NCBI GenBank assembly: GCA_035236585.1
Contig: CP141133.1
Coordinates: forward strand, 46,951,729-47,015,728
Direction of reading: 5' to 3'
Source of the DNA: Warburgia ugandensis
Lineage: Eukaryota; Streptophyta; Magnoliopsida; Canellales; Canellaceae
DNA length: 64,000 nt
Below the pieces are notes generated by a model, which was not told the origin of the DNA, did not search any database, and was given only the letters and a program-made list of their open reading frames with translations. Of this stretch, positions 35,968 through 47,664 are shown piece after piece. Numbering within the stretch: the first letter of the stretch is position 1; each line of letters starts with the position of its first letter. A program made the position numbers and the translations under genes.

Positions 35968-37362
35968 CCCTATCTCCCCTCTCCTCAAAACATGATTTTT
36001 TCGGTCATTTGGGACTGGGGTTTCTGGAAAAAATTGGAAACCCAGTTTCCCTACAATTTTTTGCAATGTCCAGGCCCGAGTCAGGCCGGCCATTCTTTTA
36101 CCTACCTCCCCATTCCCCTCTCTTCTCTTTTCCAGTCTTGCTTGACATTGGGGTTTTCCCCCTTCTTCATGGGTTTCAGACAACACCAATTTTCGGCAGG
36201 CGTAGAGGGAAATGCACCGCCGGAAGAAGGGCGTCTCCAGCTACCCAGGTAAAGGTTCTCTTTCCCTTCTCTCCATTTTACTTCCCCCAGGGCAGATCCA
36301 TACTGAATCTGGTTTTTCTAACCTATCTTCCTAGCCAAAAAACGACCTAGCTGGTTTCATCGAGCTTTGTACGAACAAGGCGTCCCAGGGACGAGTTCCA
36401 GGTGTACGACAGTGTGTACACTGTCCCTGGTGCAGGCTTCGGGTGCACGCGCGACATGGGGCATGGGTCCTGGCTTGACCAAGATACATGGGGTGCCCTG
36501 GGAGCTGAGACACGCCATGCTACACAAAAGGTGCGTCCGTGCGATGCCATCCAGGATGCACATCATAGCGTGTCACTTGAGCATGCATGTGCGCATGCAA
36601 AACACGGTCCCTGGCATGGCCTTTGGGCGTGCACGAACGTGAGGCGGTCGCGGTTCAACCAGGATGCACAGGTGTCCTAGGAACTGGGACACGCAGACCT
36701 AATGAGACTATAAAGTTAGGATCAGAGGACAATTTATAGAGTTAACCATTGAATAGTAGATGCACATCATAGGATCTAGCCTGACAATGAATTAGGCAAG
36801 GACCCATGGACCCTAAAAGGCAAATCTAGCTATCTAATTTATAAAAAATAGATCAAAATTGATAAGGATTCCTTGTATCCATTCATACTCAGGAGTTTAT
36901 AAATGAGACCCAGGGACGGGTTGAGTGATGGAGGACGCGACTCCAGGAAACTTCGAGGTAGGTGCTCTATCGCTACTAGACTTTTTAAAAAAGCCATGAT
37001 GTTTTGATGTAGGTGCTCTATCACTACTAGACCTTTTAAAAAGAACCCATGATTGTTTTGAGAATGCATGTTTTAAGTTTAAGATATATGACTTGTTTAG
37101 CATGACTTAATTTTATAAATGAATTCAGCATGCATATGATAAATACATTATGCATAGACATGTTTTGCAAATGATTGCATAAATTGCATGATTTGTGGTT
37201 ATTGAGTTTTGAAAAAAAGTGCACGTCCTTAAGGGTTACCAAAAGATGCTAGGTAGGCAGTTGTGAGGGACCCAAAGAGGACAGGTTTTGATAAATACAT
37301 TACGCATATATTGCCAAGACATGTGCTACATGCATAGATTGCATGATAAGTGTGGTCTTGGC

Positions 37363-37420
37363 AGATGAGGGCGGGCTGATGAGGGCAGGCCGACGAGGGC
37401 GAGCCAATGAGGGCGGGTCG
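37363..37420 (+). repeat. Four-copy GATGAGGGCGGGC repeat in 5' LTR
   Basis: Four imperfect 14-base units occur here, against one in the 3' LTR (43625-43638) and two in the solo LTR at 10749-10777. Confidence 0.8.
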
Positions 37421-38362
37421 GAGAGAGCTGACAGGCTTCTAGGCTGTCAGGCTTCTAGGCAGGGTTATAACTTTGAATGCGATACTAGCATGAGCAGATT
37501 TTATACATTGCATGCATGTTTCGTAACTGATTTCATAAATTACATGATTTACAACGAATATGTGTCATATGCCCCATGGAGGCTAAGACCCAGTGTCCTC
37601 AGGTACCCGGGGACCACACGGCAGCGAGGTCGTGGGCATAGTGGGCCCTATGTTTTCATGAACTTACTTGCATTGCATATGGCATGACATGAGGTTGGTC
37701 GACCATACCATACCATATATCCATGAGTTGGATTCAATTGAGCATCTTATGCATGTTATTATGTTTATGATATATATGATACTTTCGACTTGGATTATGT
37801 GATTCTTTAAGTCGTCAGTATTCCAATTAGACAATGGTTTTTAATATAGATATTGAACATGAGTGTTCAAACATGCACATGTTTTAAAGAGCATATGATT
37901 TTAAATATAGCATGCATTGTAAAACTAGTAGTGATAGACTCCTACTGAGTATAGTGTATACTCACCCAAATATATATCATTTTTCAGGACCGTTCCACTT
38001 ACGCGTAGAAGATGCCTCAGGAAATGTTAGTGCTACGAGCAAGTAAAATAAAAAAGAGACAATTATATATGTAAGTAAACACTCTACTCTTTGGACATGT
38101 ATTTGTATTGATTTACAGTTGGGCTATGAGTTGTGACTGGATAGACCTGGGAAAACATTTATGATTTCTGAAGTTTTTCAAAAACCACTTTGGTTGTTGT
38201 GAAAGAAAATGACACTCAGGGTTTTCAAAATGAGTTTAAAACTAAAGATTTTTCGCTGCATTGCATTGTTTTTATAAAATGGTTTCCAAATAGGGATGCA
38301 TCCCGCCTTAGGAATTAGATATTGCATTTAAAAATGCATGGGAAAACCTGAGTTGTCACAAT

Positions 38363-38374
38363 TTGTATCAGAGC
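38363..38374 (+). other. Primer-binding site (initiator Met tRNA type)
   Basis: TTGTATCAGAGC follows the LTR end CACA by two bases. The standard site is TGGTATCAGAGC, so one base differs. Minus-strand DNA synthesis would start here. Confidence 0.8.
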
Positions 38375-41300
38375 CCAGGCTTTATCCTTTCCAGTCCAGC
38401 ATGTCCAAGGGTCCTAGACAATAGAGAAAATCAAGAAGAAGTAGTAGAGATGACTACTTCTATTTGAAGATTACAATATTAATGCTCAAGGCATTTCACC
38501 ATAAACAAATAGGTGAAAAAGGAGATGGGTCTAGCAAATACTTAGATATTGGATGGCTTAAATCTTATCAATAAGGATTGTTGTGCAGTGGTGCAAACAG
38601 GGAAACTCATATATGAATTAGATTATGATGATAATGATGAATGAAGTTGTTGGTGAACTTGTTAGTAGATAGTTTTGACCTGTGATAGATTAATCTCACC
38701 AAAGGTGAGAAAATCAAAGAACCTAGATGGCTATCTTACCATCATAAAGAATATCAGAAAATGAATATATTATCAAAAAGGGATATGATATGAGTATGGT
38801 AGGGGATGTAAAAGACATACTTTGAGAAGATTTTGATGATAATATAAGAGGGATGAGAATGCAAGATGATATTAGGAAAGAACTGTGACTCGTACTAGAT
38901 CACAAAGGTATGGATCCTAAAAGACATAGCTCAATTTTGGATACCTAAATTGGAGTCTTATGAAGAGTGAATTGAACATGAATATGATAAGGAACTATAT
39001 TCGCCAGAGTTACCAAAAGACTTTGACGATAATATTAGGGATGATAGATCTGTGATAATAGATTGATCCTAACATGAACTTGTAAGAAAAATATAGCATG
39101 ATCAAAACATCAATGTCATTATTAAGACATTGTATGAATTTTATTGAGGCTACAGACACAGACAACTAAGGATTTCAATGATCTTAAGACAGTTTAGAAT
39201 TTCTGAGAAGCATTTAGTTTATCATATCTGTTAAGTAAAGGAGTAGATGTAGTATAGATTATATGCAACAAAAGACATTGATCTAGGTAGACAAAAATGA
39301 GGAATTTAGAGATAGAGATGTAACTATAGTATTCGATGAATATTCAAAAGAAGAAGATCATGACTTTATGGAGATACATGCAATTCTTTCATCTTGAATC
39401 TGATAGGAAGGTCAAACCAATCAAGTTTGAAGGAATAATACTAGTTGAGTTGGTGATTCTATTGTAAAAAAGTATAAAAGAGAGAAATCATATGGGGTTT
39501 AAGACTTTGAGTAGAGTATCGAATTTTAGGAGATTATGCAAAAAAAATTCAAAGAAGAATGATGACCAACTAGAAATTAAATTCTACGAATGGTTTGATG
39601 TCTATATCAACTATTGCAATTAGAATCTTATTAGATCCATTAGCTTATAAGGAACACCAATGGATATAGTCCATAAAAAGGAAAATTTGGTGATATCCCA
39701 CCTTGCCAATAAAGTATATTGAAAAAGGAATTAAGCCGGGACAGTGACTTGTCCATTTGTCTTTCTTCAGCAAGTAGGGTACCATCAAGAATCAAATTGA
39801 GGTCTTACTATCATAGATTGGAAGACCAAAAATCTTAAGACCATTATTTAGTCATTACCTTTAGAGTACTATTGACTAAATAAAGGTATCCCACCCTAAT
39901 TAATCAAGTATGATAGTATCTATGAGTTAGTAGTCGAAGTTATATACTCAGAGGGATATTATAAGTATTTAGACATGACTTTTACCTAAAAGAAGTTACT
40001 TATTAGACTAAGTCATTTGAGCATATGAGGTCCGTTGATTAGGGCACATCATGGAGGAGCTACAAGTACAATAAATACAGTAACAACTGAGACAGAAGGA
40101 AAAAAATAAGAAGCGATCTCCACCAGTGAGACAGATTTTTCCAAACCTAAATAAATACCATGACAAACCATAGAAATCACTGTGGGTCTGAAAGATGCTA
40201 CTGACTTGGATTGAAAAGAAAGGTAGATAAGTACCGATCACTTTAGAGACCCTTGAGCTTATGACAAAGATATATCTGGAAAGGGATCAATAGGTAATCA
40301 AATAAAGTCTTTCTATATGTATACGAAAATGTTCTATGCTTACCTGAGTATTTTTCAAATTTGATGATTTAACAGCTTCAGTTTAACTTGATGTAGTAGC
40401 TATTGAACGAGAACTGCTATTATAAGCTAAGTATGAGGAGGCACTTGAAGGATAAAATTTGAGGAATTGAGAAAAATCACTACTTATGAGGATACCTCCT
40501 GACAATACAGACTGCATGGTTGACGATAAAGCCTTGATAAAAGATTGCACAATATATTGACATAGGGGATGGAAGGAGAAAAGGTGAGATGGCTAGCACA
40601 CTATAAGGTGAAGATTTAATGTTACGTTGCCTTTAGACAAATAGTTAGTTGTTATGAGCATATACCAAGTACGAAAAATCAATTGAAGGAATTTCCTAAG
40701 GACTAACCCTACTAAATTGAGTATAGAACTTTTGGACTGAAAGGTTACGAAGAAACTATCAAGCAAAGAAAGGACAAAGAGGATGATGACAAAGGATTCA
40801 ACCATAACCTAGTAAGGGTACTCGGTTATGAATAAGAGACTTTTTGCTTTGCATAAATGGGAACATTATCGAAAATCCTAATGACAAATTGATGTGAATA
40901 GTGAGATAAGGCCTCTGGACGAGAACATTTGACCCATGATGATGAATCGACCATTAACATTTGACATGAGAAAAGCGTTTAATGAATTCAATAATTATGA
41001 AACTAGATATAGAGTTAGGACATTTTACTTTCAGTATATGATAAGGTCCTCGATGGAAGATGCTACTAATTAGCTTTCATGATTTTATTTTGAATGTAAC
41101 TTTGGTCGAGGAATCAAGTCACATATGGAAAACGATAGACAGTTGAAATTCGAAGTTAATCAAGGGTTTGGCTGTGGAGCACATGATACCATGTCAGTCA
41201 TTGAAGTATCTTGGGGACAAATATAAAAGATAAGAAGCAAAGTTAGACACAATAGAAAGAAGGTAATTTTTTGAACTCTTACTAATGACATATAACCAAC

Positions 41301-41752
41301 CATTAGAAGGAGATGTGGATGATGAAGGGATCACTAGATTAAAGGCAAGAAGAAAAAGGGATTATCCTATGATATTCAAAATAAAATAGGAGAAATAAGA
41401 TCATATGATCTCAAAGAAGTATGGAGTAATTTATACATGAATAAAGAAGCATGATCCTATAAGGAGACTATCCTATACACGATGAGAAAAGTACAGGCAT
41501 CTAAGGATTTCGAGATAGATGAATTACAGCTAGAAACTGGTATTGTTACACTGGCATGTATGGGAGTATGCATTAGAGTACGCAGTGAAAGTGGCCCTTA
41601 TAGGTAAGGCCTTGTAGAAGGAACAATAAAAATGATAAATTGAGGTTGAGCCTAGATTTGATTCCTAAGGGGAGAATGCATTCACCAAGAAGTTATCTAA
41701 GAGACAAGATACCTTGAAGATAATAATTTATGGAATTTCGAGGACGAAATTC
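38375..41752 (+). pseudogene. Decayed interior of the gypsy element
   Basis: No open frame above background exists on the plus strand. A short gag-like start, MSKGPRQ, follows the primer site at about 38401. Near 40120-40280 the frame PPVRQIFPN...LLTWIEKK...TLELMTKIYLERDQ resembles the gag region where an aspartate-tryptophan-rich block occurs in Tekay-type elements, but with stops. The far right retains NFEDEIL before the purine tract. Protease, RT and integrase signatures were not found. The interior is either a deletion derivative or too decayed to read. Confidence 0.5.
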
Positions 41753-41769
41753 TTTTAAGGGGGTAATAA
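41753..41769 (+). other. Polypurine tract
   Basis: TTTTAAGGGGGTAATAA immediately precedes the 3' LTR start TGTAATG. The run AAGGGGG would prime plus-strand synthesis. The upstream phrase GAATTTCGAGGACGAAATTC is typical of this gypsy group. Confidence 0.75.
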
Positions 41770-44584
41770 TGTAATGCCCGAGCAATTTACGCTATTTTTA
41801 ACAAAAAATTGGACGTTCTATGGGAAATAAACTATGTTAAATATTTTACTTTATTTAAATTAGTAAATAAAGGAATTTGTAAGGAAACTTGGTACCATTA
41901 GATTCTACTCGAAAAATGGAATCTAACGCCTCAAAGAACGTCGAAAATGGAGTTCGTTTGAAAAAGTTACGGCCGTTTAATGATCAGGGGCATTTCTGTA
42001 ATTTAAACTAAAAACGAAAAAGACAGAAAACACAGGGGGCGTTTTGATAATGGCACCCCCTATTCTTCTTCCTCTAGACTTCTCCAGAAACCCTATTTCC
42101 AGAGGTTTCTACCACTGCCAATGGCAGCACTGCCACAACAAAGCTATGAAAAGCCCTATCTCCCCTCTCCTCAAAACATGATTTTTTCGGTCATTTGGTA
42201 CTGGGGTTTCCGGCAAAAATCAGAAACCTAGTTTCCCTATGATATTCGGCAATGGCCAGGCCCAAGTCAGGTCGGCCATTCTTTTACCTGTCTCCCCATT
42301 CCCCTCTCTTCTCTTTTCCGGTCTTGCTTGACATTGGGGTTTTCCCCCTTCTTCATGGGTTCTGGACAACACCAATTTCCGGCAAGCGTAGAGGGAAGTG
42401 CATCGCCGGAAGAAGGGTGTCTCCGGCTACCTAGGTAAAGCTTCTCTTTCCCTTCTCTCCGTTTTACTTCCCCCAGGCCAGATCCATACCGAATCTGGTT
42501 TTTCCAGCCTATCTTCCTAGCCGGAAAATGACCTAGCCAGTTTCATCCAGCTCTATACGAACAAGGCATCCCAGGGACGCCATGCTTCATGTGCGCTTGG
42601 GACAGGGTCCCTGGGACGAGTTCCAGGTGTACGATAGTGCGTACACTGTCCCTAGTCCAGCCTTCGGCTGTGCGCGCGACGTGGGGCACAGGTCCTGGCT
42701 CAACCAGGATGCACGGGGTGCCCTGGGAGCTGAGACGTGCCATGCTACACCAAAGGTGCGTCCGTGCGATGCCATCCAGGATGCGCGTCATAGTGCGTCG
42801 CTTGAGCATGCATGTGCGTGTGCAAAACACGATCCCTGGCACGGCCTTTGGGTGCGCGCGCACGTGAGGTGGTCGCGGTTCAACTAGGATGCACGGGTGT
42901 CCTAGGAACTAGGACACGCGGACCTAATGAGACTATAAAGTTAGGATCAGAGGACAATTTACAGAGTTAACCATTGAATAGCATATCCACATCATAGGAT
43001 CTAGCCTGACAATGAATTAGGCAAGGACCCGTGGACCCTAAAAGGCAAATCTAACAATCTAATTTCTAAAAAATAGATCAAAATTGATAAGGACTCCTTG
43101 TATCCATTCATACCCAGGAGTTTATAAATGAAACCCAGGGACAGGTTGAGTGATGGAGGACGTGACTCCAGGAGACTTCGAGGTAGGTGCTCTATCGCTA
43201 CTAGACTTTTTAAAAGAACCATGATGTTTTGATGTAGGTGCTCTATTGCTACTAGACTTTTTAAAAACAACCCATGATTGTTTTGAGAATGCATGTTTTA
43301 AGTTTAAGATATATGACTTGTTTAGCATGACTTAATTTTATAAATGAATTTAGCATGCATATGATAAATACATTATGCATAGACATGTTTTGCAAATGAT
43401 TGCATAAATTGCATGATTTGTGGCTATTGAGTTTTGAAAAAAAGTGCACGTCCTTGAGCGTTACCAAAAGATGTTGGAGTGCCCAAAAGATGCTGGGTAG
43501 GCAGTTGTTAGGGCCAGGCAGTTGTGAGGGACCCAAAGAGGACATGTTTTGAAAAATACATTGCGCATATATTGCCAAGACATGTGCTACATGCATAGAT
43601 TGCATGATAAGTGTGGCCTTGGCCGATGAGGGTGGGCCAGAGAGAGCTGACAGGCTTCTAGGCTGGCAGGCTTCTAGGCAGGGTTATGACTTTGAATGCG
43701 ATACTAGCATGAGCAGATTTTATGCATTGCATGCATGTTTCGCAACTGATTTCATAAATTGCATGATTTACGACGAATATGTGTAATATACCCCGTGGAG
43801 GCTATGACCGAGTGTCCTCAGGTACCGGGGGACCACACGGCGGTGAGGTCGTGGGCATAGTGGGCCTTATGTTTTCGTGGACTTACTTGCATTGCATATG
43901 GCATGACATGAGGTTGGTCGACCATACCATACCATATATCCATGAGTTGGATTCAGTTGAGTATCTTATGCATGCTATTATGTTTATGATATATAAATAC
44001 TTTCGAGTTGGATTATGCGATTCTTTAAGTTGTCAGTATTCCAATTAGACAATGGTTTTAAATATCGATATTGAACATGAGTGTTCAAACATGCACATAT
44101 TTTAAAGGGCATATGATTTTAAACATAGCATGGATTGTAAGACTAGTAGTGATAGACTCCTACTGAGTATAGTGTATACTCACCCAAATATATATTATTT
44201 TTCAGGACAGTTCCACTCACGCGTAGAAGACGCCTCAGGAAATGTTAGTGCTAGGAGCAAGTAAAATACAAAAGAGACAATTGTACATGTAAGTAAACAC
44301 TCTACCCTTTGGACATGTATTTGTATTTATTTATAGTTGGGCTGTAAGCTGTGACTGGATAGACCTGGGAAAACATTTATGATTTCTGAAGTTTTTCAAA
44401 AACGACTTTGGTTGTTGTGAAAGCAAATGACACTCAGGGTTTTCGAAATGAGTTTAAAACTAAAGATTTCCTGCTGCACTGCATTGCATTGTGTTTTATA
44501 AAATGGTTTTCAAATAGGGATGCATCCCACCTTAGGAATTAGATATTGCATTTAAAAATGCTTGGGAAAACCCGGGTAGTCACA
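41770..44584 (+). repeat. 3' LTR of the gypsy element
   Basis: It starts TGTAATGCCCGAGC and ends GGTAGTCACA. It is clearly the partner of 35570-38360, with scattered differences throughout: a changed TATA core, one instead of four GATGAGGG units, and an extra GTTGGAGTGCCCAAAAG segment near 43472. The 50-bp duplication is also present (43182-43260), so it predates the insertion. The palindrome-like motif is at 42035-42060. Confidence 0.92.
42035..42060. promoter_or_regulatory. Palindrome-like LTR motif, 3' LTR
   Basis: GGGGGCGTTTTGATAATGGC followed by ACCCCC. Compared with the 5' LTR the CTG is CG, which makes the inverted repeat slightly better. Confidence 0.55.
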
Positions 44585-44734
44585 GAACTAGTAGTATCTA
44601 ATGAGACCTATATACACAATCACATGAATCATAATTAAGGTTTACAAGTCTTAAATTATGTATATGTGTAGAACATAATTTTCCACAATAATAAGTTAAA
44701 ATTTACTTGTTAATGTAAGGAATCATTAAGGCCC
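44585..44734. mobile_element. Remainder of the second CACTA element
   Basis: This continues the CACTA sequence interrupted at 35570. Its text AATGAGACCTATATACACAATC matches 46280-46310 of the third copy. It stops at the CCC that precedes a new CACTA terminus at 44735, so the third copy inserted into the second. Confidence 0.65.
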
Positions 44735-45030
44735 CACTACTTGAGTGGATGGTTTTCAGATAGTTAAAAGCATATATCTAAGATGAGTTCAAAACTCTCA
44801 TCATTCAAGCCATCTTAGAAAATTCATTGAAAATAAGAAGGTTTCATAACCATCTTAAAAATAAAAATAAAAACACAATTTAGAAAACTATCTTAAAAAG
44901 TACATACTTTTTAACATGGCTTCTAAGAACAATCTTAAAAAGTAGACCTGTTAAGATGGTTTCCCAAGATTGTGTTAAAAGTATGCACTTTTTAAGACAG
45001 TTTTGAGAAATCATCTTAAAAACCTTCTTA
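44735..45030. repeat. Third CACTA copy: terminus and subterminal repeats
   Basis: CACTACTTGAGTGG at 44735, then ATGGTTTTC, begins the element. Through about 45030 there are about ten copies of CCATCTTAAAA or TTAAGATGGTTT in both orientations. The motif is the same as at 34030-34400 and differs from the ACTTTTAAAGT motif of the first element. Confidence 0.75.
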
Positions 45031-46387
45031 AACTTTTTTGCTTACAATAGAGCATTATTACAATTTTCCTACATATTCAATCTTGCTACCATTGTAGTCT
45101 TCCTGTAATTTTCAAAGACAAAAAAAAGAAACTACAACATCTACATTCACTACCACATTCAAGGCAATATAAATTTATACTTACAACATCCACACACATT
45201 CACTTCCAACATAAAAAAAGAAGAAGAAATACATAAAAAAACTTTCATACGATCCTTTAAGATTAGAAGAAAAAAAGAAACAGAAACATCCAAATTTCAC
45301 ATTTCACATTTCACACATTCACCACAACATCCACATTCTTTACCAACATCATATTCAACATTAAAAATTCAAAGACATGAAAAAAACCCTTCACAAGTAC
45401 CTATGTTCACACTTATTCATACAAATGATCATTTACTTCCACACTCCAATATCCCCTCATTCCTACCCCCATTCAAATAAATAAACCACATATACTTTAA
45501 AAATAAAAAACATAAGACACATACATAAATATAAATGAAGAAGTTTAATTTTGTAATTACTTAATATAAAAATGTACAATGATCGAATAAGTTCATGTTC
45601 TTATGGTTGGGTATGTACAAATTAGTCATTAATGAAAATACATTACATACTTAGCTCATTTGCATCTTATTTCATTTAAATCCAATTGGGAGTAGACCTT
45701 TCTTTCCCAATTGGGTAGCAACATTGCTTGTAAGACAACATATTTAACACATTCCTTCAACTAGAATCAATGAAAAGTTATAGAAAAAAGAAAAGAAAAA
45801 AAGATGATGACTAGTAAAGTATCATACATTTATTAATTATGGGACCTTAACACCATAACATATTAGGGTTCTTATAGTCTTAGAACATAGTAGTCACATG
45901 CCTAATCAAATTGTCATCTAGGGTACTGTGCAACAAAGGAAACAAAATTGATCAATAAATATCGATCATGTCTAATTGTAACTTTAGTTTATATATAGAG
46001 TAATTAACTAATTTTCCTATTCTTGACCTTCTTCTAAGTGAGTTTGGTGGGTGCATAGTATCGGTTAGTTGAGCCTATGTAAACCATGCTCTTTAGATTT
46101 ATAATTCAAATGCATTGGATATCAAGAAAAGATTAGCTATTAGCTATTAAACAATTATACTACATGAAAAGATTTAACACTTATTTATGATTTCCATTAG
46201 TGGGGCACAATTTTGAACTTCACAAGAATAAAAGAGCTATGTATGCTCACCATGCACATTCAAAAAAATAGCATCCAATGAGACCTATATATATATATAC
46301 AATCATATGAATTACAACTAAATTTTACAATATTTAAAATATATGTGTGAGTGTATGGAACATAATTTGGAAAGATACAAATTTAAA

Positions 46388-46840
46388 ACTTACCGTCCAT
46401 TGTAGAAAATCATCAAGGCTTGTCCATGGGCCATTGCACTCTCTCTCTCTACACAAGTCATACTAGGACCAAGGAATTTGTAAATGTACTTGACCTCTAA
46501 TCTCTGCATTTGATTATAGAGGTACTTGCAAAAAAGAAATAATTATCACTTATCAAAATTTGCAATAAACATGTAATGTCAGGGGTTCTTATTGAAGCAA
46601 ACATTTGCATGCCCCATATAGGAGAGAATCTGCACATGTTTGAATTTATCCCATTTACAAACCTGTACTGGATCATCTCTCATGAGTGGTATTTCAACTG
46701 CATCATTGTCAAGCAATTCAATTTCTCTCTGTATGAGGTTGATTACCTTATCATGATTGATAAGTGTGTAAGGGACCTCAAGCTTAGAGGCATGTTAGCT
46801 AAAACTTCTAACTGATTCTTAGCCAGTGATTGTAAGGATA
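46388..46840 (-). pseudogene. CACTA coding relic with a splice donor, protein unassigned
   Basis: On the minus strand a frame includes VPYTLINHDKVINLIQREIE and IPLMRDDPVQVCKWD and ends near 46580. A second stretch follows with KYLYNQMQRLEVKYIYKFLG and an IFYNG block. It is followed by CGGTAAGT at 46388-46395 (read on minus), a canonical splice donor. The second copy has a homologous but altered site near 44697. The order resembles Ulp1-like (C48) peptidase modules found beside some CACTA genes, but no catalytic His, Asp or Cys was seen, so this is a guess. The plus-strand frame 46576-46815 is its shadow. Confidence 0.3.
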
Positions 46841-47504
46841 CAAAAATTATTAATCAATATAAAAGTTCATTAAAGACATTCAATTATTTCACAAAAATAG
46901 ACATAAATACTAGTACCAATTCAATCGCTAGGACAAGGGTATTAGTGAGGAGGAGGTTGGCCTTGATGGCACATGCTTCCGCTTCAATTAACATTAGATG
47001 TAGGTAATAAAAAGTTAAATTGAGGTCTTCAAAAAATGTTTTTGAAGATGGTGGTATCATAATATATACCTTGAATTTTAAGGGAATGATATATCACTAT
47101 GGCAAAGCTACATGATATCCAATGGTTTTCCCAATGGTAGAAACATCAATGGCTTATATTAAAAATGGTTGGCAGGCTTCCTCTTGATAGGCCACAATAA
47201 TATAAACATCTTAGTGTTTGGGTGCATTTGTAATGACTCCAATTTTGTAACATTGAAATCCCAAGTTAGCAATGAAAAGTTCACTTTTTGGAAATAAGGA
47301 TATTTTGGTCATTTCACTATTCACCCTGACTAAACCCAGAAATTTGGTCCTAGAAATGTTACCATTAGGTGCGTCCCAGAAAAAGGAATCCAACAAGACC
47401 AAAATCACCTAAAATGGAGTTAAAATGAGCAAGTTATGGCCCTTTGAAGTTCAGGGGCAAAAATGTAATTTTTATTAAAAAACGAATTTAGCCTGAGAAA
47501 CACA

Positions 47505-47530
47505 GGGGCCCGTTTTGATATGGGCACCCC
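47505..47530. promoter_or_regulatory. Palindrome-like LTR motif, solo LTR
   Basis: GGGGCCCGTTTTGATATGGG followed by CACCCC, the fifth instance in the window, about 125 bases upstream of TATAAATA. Confidence 0.55.
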
Positions 47531-47656
47531 TCTTCTTCAACCACCAAAAGGGTTCTAGAATGGCGGTGTTTGGAGGAGAAATCATCACCATTCTGGAGGT
47601 TTCTCCACCGTCATTCAAGGGCGGTGAGAGCCCCCTCCAGAACCCTTTTATAGCTC

Positions 47657-47664
47657 TATAAATA
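47657..47664 (+). promoter_or_regulatory. Probable LTR TATA box
   Basis: TATAAATA within CTCTATAAATAGAG, the best TATA box in the window, at the position expected for the LTR promoter. It precedes a stretch of higher GC content. Confidence 0.6.

Larger units (their letters stand above)
35570..38360 (+). repeat. 5' LTR of the gypsy element
   Basis: It starts TGTAATGCCCGAGC and ends GAGTTGTCACA. A TATA box lies at 35958-35967. A GC-rich part at 36380-36680 yields many overlapping frames in both directions (for example 36402-36680), which are by-products. A 50-bp direct duplication lies at 36958-37053. The GATGAGGGCGGGC unit occurs four times at 37363-37420. Confidence 0.92.
35570..44584 (+). 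mobile_element. Complete long-LTR Ty3/gypsy element (Tekay/Del-like), decayed interior
   Basis: Two LTRs of about 2.8 kb flank a 3.4-kb interior. Flanks are GAACA (35565-35569) and GAACT (44585-44589), a possible 5-bp duplication with one change. The interior has an initiator-Met primer site at its left and a purine tract at its right. Just before the purine tract is NFEDEIL, a coding end seen in Tekay/Del chromoviruses. The interior is shorter than an autonomous element and has no long open frame, so the copy is non-autonomous. It lies inside the second CACTA element. Confidence 0.9.

Noticed and set aside
36367-36680. Overlapping frames on both strands in the LTR GC-rich part (also 11437-11767 and 42543-42887)
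   Set aside because: They recur in every LTR of the family in all frames, share no recognised domain, and their openness follows from local GC content.
46576-46815. Plus-strand 79-codon frame
   Set aside because: It is the shadow of a minus-strand CACTA coding relic at the same place.
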